Assembly: GCA_008297865.1 (NCBI GenBank)
Contig: VBQI01000008.1
Location: forward strand, 1 to 33,321
Length of the DNA: 33,321 nt
Direction: 5' to 3'
Origin: Thermoplasmata archaeon
GTDB taxonomy: Archaea > Thermoplasmatota > E2 > UBA202 > JdFR-43
Every line of letters begins with the position of its first letter. Position 1 is the stretch's first letter. Below are positions 30,198-33,321 of the stretch, piece after piece. The notes beneath the pieces were generated by a model that saw only the letters and a program-made list of their open reading frames with translations, was not told where the DNA came from and searched no databases. A program made the translations under genes and the position numbers.

Positions 30198-31582
30198 AAG
30201 AAAGTTGTGGAGTAGTTGCCATTGCTTCTCGCAATAATGTAGCAGAAAGCCTATACATTTCTCTAATGGCGTTGCAACATCGTGGGCAGGAGGCGGCGGG
30301 CATAGCCTTGTATAATGGAAAAATAGAGACATATAAGGGACTTGGGCTTGTGGAAGAGGCATTTCGCAAATTTGATTTGAAAGAACTTAAAGGTAATGTT
30401 GGCATTGGTCATACTTATTATTCAGTAAAAATTTCTTCTCCTGAAAATGCTCAGCCTACTTTACTTCACACATCTGCAGGAGATATTGCAATTGCCCATA
30501 ATGGTATAATAGTAAATTCTTCAGAGCTTAAAGAAGAGCTTATGAAAAGCGGACATAGTTTCATGTACGGAAGTGAGGAAGAGGCAATTGTCTATCTTCT
30601 TGCAGACTATTTGAAAGAGAAAAGCATACAAAAGGCAACAAAACTGCTTATGAAGAAAATAAATGGCTCATATTCATTTACATTTATGCTAAATGAAAGA
30701 ACATTTGGACTCAGAGATGCGCATGGAATAAAGCCTTTATGTATTGGAAAAATAGATAATGGCTACATTATCACCTCTGAATCCGTAGCAATAGATGCGC
30801 TTGGAGGGGAATTTATAAGAGATGTTGAGCCTGGCGAGCTTATTGAAATTACAGCAGATGGCTATAAATCATATAAGCTTATAAATGAGAGATATAAGGC
30901 GCATTGCTTCTTTGAATATGTATACTTTGCAAGAGCAGATTCATTTATAGATGGAATAGAAGTGTACAAAGTTAGGGAGAAGCTTGGAGAAATTCTTGCA
31001 AGAGAACATCCTGTAGATGCAGATTATGTTATTCCCATTCCCGATTCAGGAAGAGCTCATGCTTATGGCTATTCAAAAGCATCTGGAATCCCTCTGGCAG
31101 AGGGATTAATGAAAAATCGCTATATTGCAAGAACCTTTATTCTACCAACTCAAAAAATAAGAGAGAAACTCGTACAATTAAAGCTTAATCCGGTTAAAAG
31201 CATTGTAAATGGGAAGAGGATAGTTATTGTAGATGATTCCATAGTAAGAGGGACAACAATGAGGAAAATAGTTAGCTTACTCCGCCGTTATGGGGCGAAG
31301 CAAGTGCATGTTCGTATTGCCTCACCGCCAATTATAGCTCCATGCTATTTTGGAATTGATATGACAACGAGGGAGCAACTTATTGCTTCGGGGAGAAGTA
31401 TAGAAGAAATAAGGGAAGAAATTGGAGCAGATTCCCTCGGATACATTTCTATAGATGGGCTTGTGGAAGCAATGGGGATTGAAAAAGATAATCTCTGTCT
31501 TGGATGCGTAACAGCAGAATATCCTGTTCCCGTAAAAGGAGAGAAGCTTCGATTCCAAAAAGAGTTGGAAAAATGGGAATGA
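30194..31582 (+). CDS. purF: Amidophosphoribosyltransferase (de novo purine synthesis)
   Basis: A 462-residue PurF, which uses glutamine to convert PRPP to phosphoribosylamine. The start is set at 30194 ([12 protein letters not shown]): ATGA overlap with L37e, and the Ntn nucleophile C5 follows only four residues, which implies a short leader removed on maturation. [14 protein letters not shown] and the phosphoribosyltransferase PRPP loop [17 protein letters not shown] are clear. Cysteines C238, C384, C435 and C438 fall exactly in the pattern of the [4Fe-4S] ligands of the Bacillus-type enzyme (the last two as LCLGC). The usual track start at 30137 is too early. Confidence 0.96.
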   Translation: MKESCGVVAIASRNNVAESLYISLMALQHRGQEAAGIALYNGKIETYKGLGLVEEAFRKFDLKELKGNVGIGHTYYSVKISSPENAQPTLLHTSAGDIAIAHNGIIVNSSELKEELMKSGHSFMYGSEEEAIVYLLADYLKEKSIQKATKLLMKKINGSYSFTFMLNERTFGLRDAHGIKPLCIGKIDNGYIITSESVAIDALGGEFIRDVEPGELIEITADGYKSYKLINERYKAHCFFEYVYFARADSFIDGIEVYKVREKLGEILAREHPVDADYVIPIPDSGRAHAYGYSKASGIPLAEGLMKNRYIARTFILPTQKIREKLVQLKLNPVKSIVNGKRIVIVDDSIVRGTTMRKIVSLLRRYGAKQVHVRIASPPIIAPCYFGIDMTTREQLIASGRSIEEIREEIGADSLGYISIDGLVEAMGIEKDNLCLGCVTAEYPVPVKGEKLRFQKELEKWE

Positions 31583-33153
31583 AATACTATGCAATAATAA
31601 TTGCTACTATAGCAATCCTTTCCTTTATATTTGTATACAGTTTTAAGAAGGAAAACGAGCAGGAGACAATAATCATTTCAATCTATCCAGAAAATTTTTC
31701 CATTGAAGAAGGAAAAAGCATGGAAATCATTCTCTCTGTAAGTAAAAATGGAGAGCCATATGAAACAAATGTAAGCTGGAGTGTTAAGGCAAGTGGAGAT
31801 ACGGGAAGGGTGGAAAATGGCTCATTTACTGATATATATGGAAAGGCAAAAGCAAGATATGTTGCGCCAAAAGATGTGGATGAAATGGAGCATGGGGTAG
31901 AGATAATTGCTTCTGTAAAAATTGATGGAAAGGAGTGGAAGGCTTATGCAAATGCAACAGTTTATCCAAGGTTATATGAAACAGAATTATATTTAGAAAG
32001 CAATAGAAGAGAAATGATTGCGGGAGAAACCTGCATTTTTAAAGCTTATTTAGTTGCAAAAGAACAACAATGGCATCCATTAGAAAATGCAACAATAATA
32101 TGGAAATTTTATGCAAATGGAATATTGTTCATGGAGAAAAAGAGCGAAACAGATGAAAATGGAATCACAGAGATGCCTTTATTCTATTCTAATGCAATAG
32201 AAAATACGAGCATAGTGGCGATGGCGAAATTTGAGAGAAATTTATCAGGAGAAAAAGATTATGAGGGAAGTGCTGCAGATAAAAGCATTTCCGTTATTCC
32301 AGAGAGGCCCGGCGACTTTCCTATTGTTTTGATTCATGGATGGTCTGGAAGTATATCTAATGCATTAATAAACTATACATGGTGGAATTTAACAAAGAAG
32401 CTGGAGGCAAGAGGTTTTAAAGTTCTTGATTTTGATGTTACCAAACCCGGCATACAATGGCTAACTTATGAGCCAGACTGGTTTGAAGAACATCATATTC
32501 CATGGGTTGCAGCAAGAGTATGTGAAAAAATAAGAGATGCACTGGTATTAAATGGCTATTCTCCAAATCAGACGATAGATATTGTTACTCATAGTATGGG
32601 TGGACTTGTAGCCCGATTCATGGCTGAGCATTATATGGCAGATGTTGACTACTGGAATAAAAGCTGGAATGGCAAAGGATATCCTTGGTATGGTGATGGG
32701 TATCCAGATATAACTATTGGACCATTCCAAATTGATGATTTAATAGTTGTTGGCACCCCCTGCCATGGTGTGCCTCCTAACATAAATGTAAGTTTGCTTA
32801 GAGAAATAATAAAACGTGCATATCTTCCATGGTGGATGGGGCCTGTGCCAGATATGATTTACAACTCACCTTTTTTACAGGCTATGGGGTATGAAGGAAC
32901 TGATTTAGTTGACTATTATGCTGTGGGAGGAGATATTGGATTTATTATTGGTGATTATCCGAGAGATTTTGATGGAGATGGCATACCACATACTTCAGAT
33001 GGTCTCTGTCCAACAGAAAGTCCTTACTTAGAGGGTAAACCACTTTACATTTTAGAAGGCTCAGCTTGGCCTCTTGGAAAAGAAGACCATATTTCTTTGA
33101 TTGCCATTAACGAGAAAGTGCATGAATATATTATACAGCATTTAATTAATTAA
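31579..33153 (+). CDS. Membrane-anchored alpha/beta-hydrolase (lipase/esterase) with N-terminal Ig-like domains
   Basis: A 524-residue exported protein beginning [24 protein letters not shown], a signal anchor. The ATG at 31579 overlaps the purF stop. Residues about 30-140 and 145-245 form two Ig-like (Big_1-type) beta domains (IEEGKSMEIILSVSKNGEPY; MIAGETCIFKAYLVAK). From about 250 an alpha/beta hydrolase follows: FPIVLIHGWSGS (oxyanion loop), S339 in DIVTHSMGGLVARF (GxSxG) and H504 in EDHISLIA. The GDYPRDFDGDGIPHTSDG segment has a calcium-loop-like DxDGDG. The PGAP1/lipase-type core suggests an esterase acting on surface lipids or imported esters. Substrate is unknown. Co-transcription with purF is odd. 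Confidence 0.86.
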   Translation: MKYYAIIIATIAILSFIFVYSFKKENEQETIIISIYPENFSIEEGKSMEIILSVSKNGEPYETNVSWSVKASGDTGRVENGSFTDIYGKAKARYVAPKDVDEMEHGVEIIASVKIDGKEWKAYANATVYPRLYETELYLESNRREMIAGETCIFKAYLVAKEQQWHPLENATIIWKFYANGILFMEKKSETDENGITEMPLFYSNAIENTSIVAMAKFERNLSGEKDYEGSAADKSISVIPERPGDFPIVLIHGWSGSISNALINYTWWNLTKKLEARGFKVLDFDVTKPGIQWLTYEPDWFEEHHIPWVAARVCEKIRDALVLNGYSPNQTIDIVTHSMGGLVARFMAEHYMADVDYWNKSWNGKGYPWYGDGYPDITIGPFQIDDLIVVGTPCHGVPPNINVSLLREIIKRAYLPWWMGPVPDMIYNSPFLQAMGYEGTDLVDYYAVGGDIGFIIGDYPRDFDGDGIPHTSDGLCPTESPYLEGKPLYILEGSAWPLGKEDHISLIAINEKVHEYIIQHLIN

Positions 33154-33273
33154 CATATAGCATTAAATTTGATCGTTTAACTTATTTGTAAAAGACTTCC
33201 TTCATGGTTTACAACTATTTCCGCTATGAGCTGCTGTGTTGCATAACTGGTTCTCTTTCCCTTTATAATTCAC

Positions 33274-33302
33274 GAATTCCTATTTCTTCCAAATAGGAAT
33301 TC
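33274..33302. terminator. Perfect 12-bp inverted repeat, possible terminator or hairpin
   Basis: Arms gaattcctattt (33274-33285) and aaataggaattc (33291-33302) are fully complementary around a five-base cttcc loop. The hairpin lies about 120 nt after the lipase stop. A minus-strand frame entering from the window edge (…YDETGIPIWKK) ends inside it with TAG at 33280-33282, so it may be the transcript end of that gene. The protein fragment is too short to identify. Confidence 0.55.
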
Positions 33303-33321
33303 CTGTTTCGTCATAAAATAT

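Noticed and set aside
1-33321. tRNA, rRNA and riboswitch genes
   Set aside because: By eye I found no T-loop-like GGTTCAAATCC with a matching acceptor stem, no rRNA motif and no known riboswitch core. A covariance-model scan would be needed to exclude them.

Overview
The window is a gene-dense, AT-rich stretch of an archaeal chromosome. The archaeal assignment rests on an Orc1/Cdc6 initiator, the small subunit of replication factor C, an LSm-L37e ribosomal pair, archaeal SepF, a RaSEA-type radical SAM enzyme for archaeosine, and the archaeal mevalonate-pathway trio (phosphomevalonate dehydratase large and small subunits plus isopentenyl phosphate kinase). A two-piece lipoate ligase resembling that of Thermoplasma points to Thermoplasmatota. 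The phosphomevalonate dehydratase argues against Thermoplasmatales proper, which use mevalonate-3-kinase, so a non-Thermoplasmatales lineage of that phylum is my best guess. That placement is inference.

Layout. 1-3.4 kb: the 5' end of an MBF1-like gene diverges from sepF; then a minus-strand group of RaSEA, a PhoU-like DUF47 protein and a PiT phosphate transporter. 3.4-8.5 kb: a tightly packed plus-strand run of a lone Lrp-type RAM domain, an EamA transporter fused to another RAM domain, an MTA/MTI phosphorylase, a GNAT, a thiamine-binding protein, rfcS and a cystathionine gamma-synthase-family PLP enzyme. 8.5-10.8 kb (minus): a LuxE/PaaK-like acyl-adenylating enzyme followed by a transglutaminase-like protein. 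11-15.4 kb: Orc1/Cdc6, a broken APC permease and a membrane-bound pyrophosphatase. 15.4-17.3 kb: a gene-poor patch with a palindrome, then a secreted NosD-like beta-helix protein. 17.4-19.7 kb: the isoprenoid operon. 19.7-22.5 kb: lipoate ligase pieces, an XRE regulator, a nitroreductase, small membrane proteins and another lone RAM domain.

22.5-29.7 kb is the most distinctive part. It holds a secreted caspase-like protease with a PKD domain, a membrane-anchored double phospholipase-D protein, a rhomboid protease with a zinc ribbon, a presenilin-type GxGD protease carrying an inserted extracytoplasmic domain, a small PH/GRAM-like protein, a secreted membrane protein and a BsuPI-like protease-inhibitor domain. 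I read it as a candidate envelope proteolysis module. 29.8-33.2 kb: LSm, L37e, PurF and a membrane-anchored lipase, chained by ATGA overlaps after L37e.

Three genes (the PLP enzyme, the LuxE-like ligase and the APC permease) are interrupted by single-base indels, mostly in short homopolymers. The reading frames are otherwise well kept and the reconstructed lengths are normal, so sequencing or assembly error is more likely than gene decay. Many divergent genes show an A/T-rich TATA-like core about 24 nt from the start codon and no Shine-Dalgarno sequence, which suggests leaderless transcription. I saw no rRNA, tRNA, CRISPR array or intact insertion sequence.
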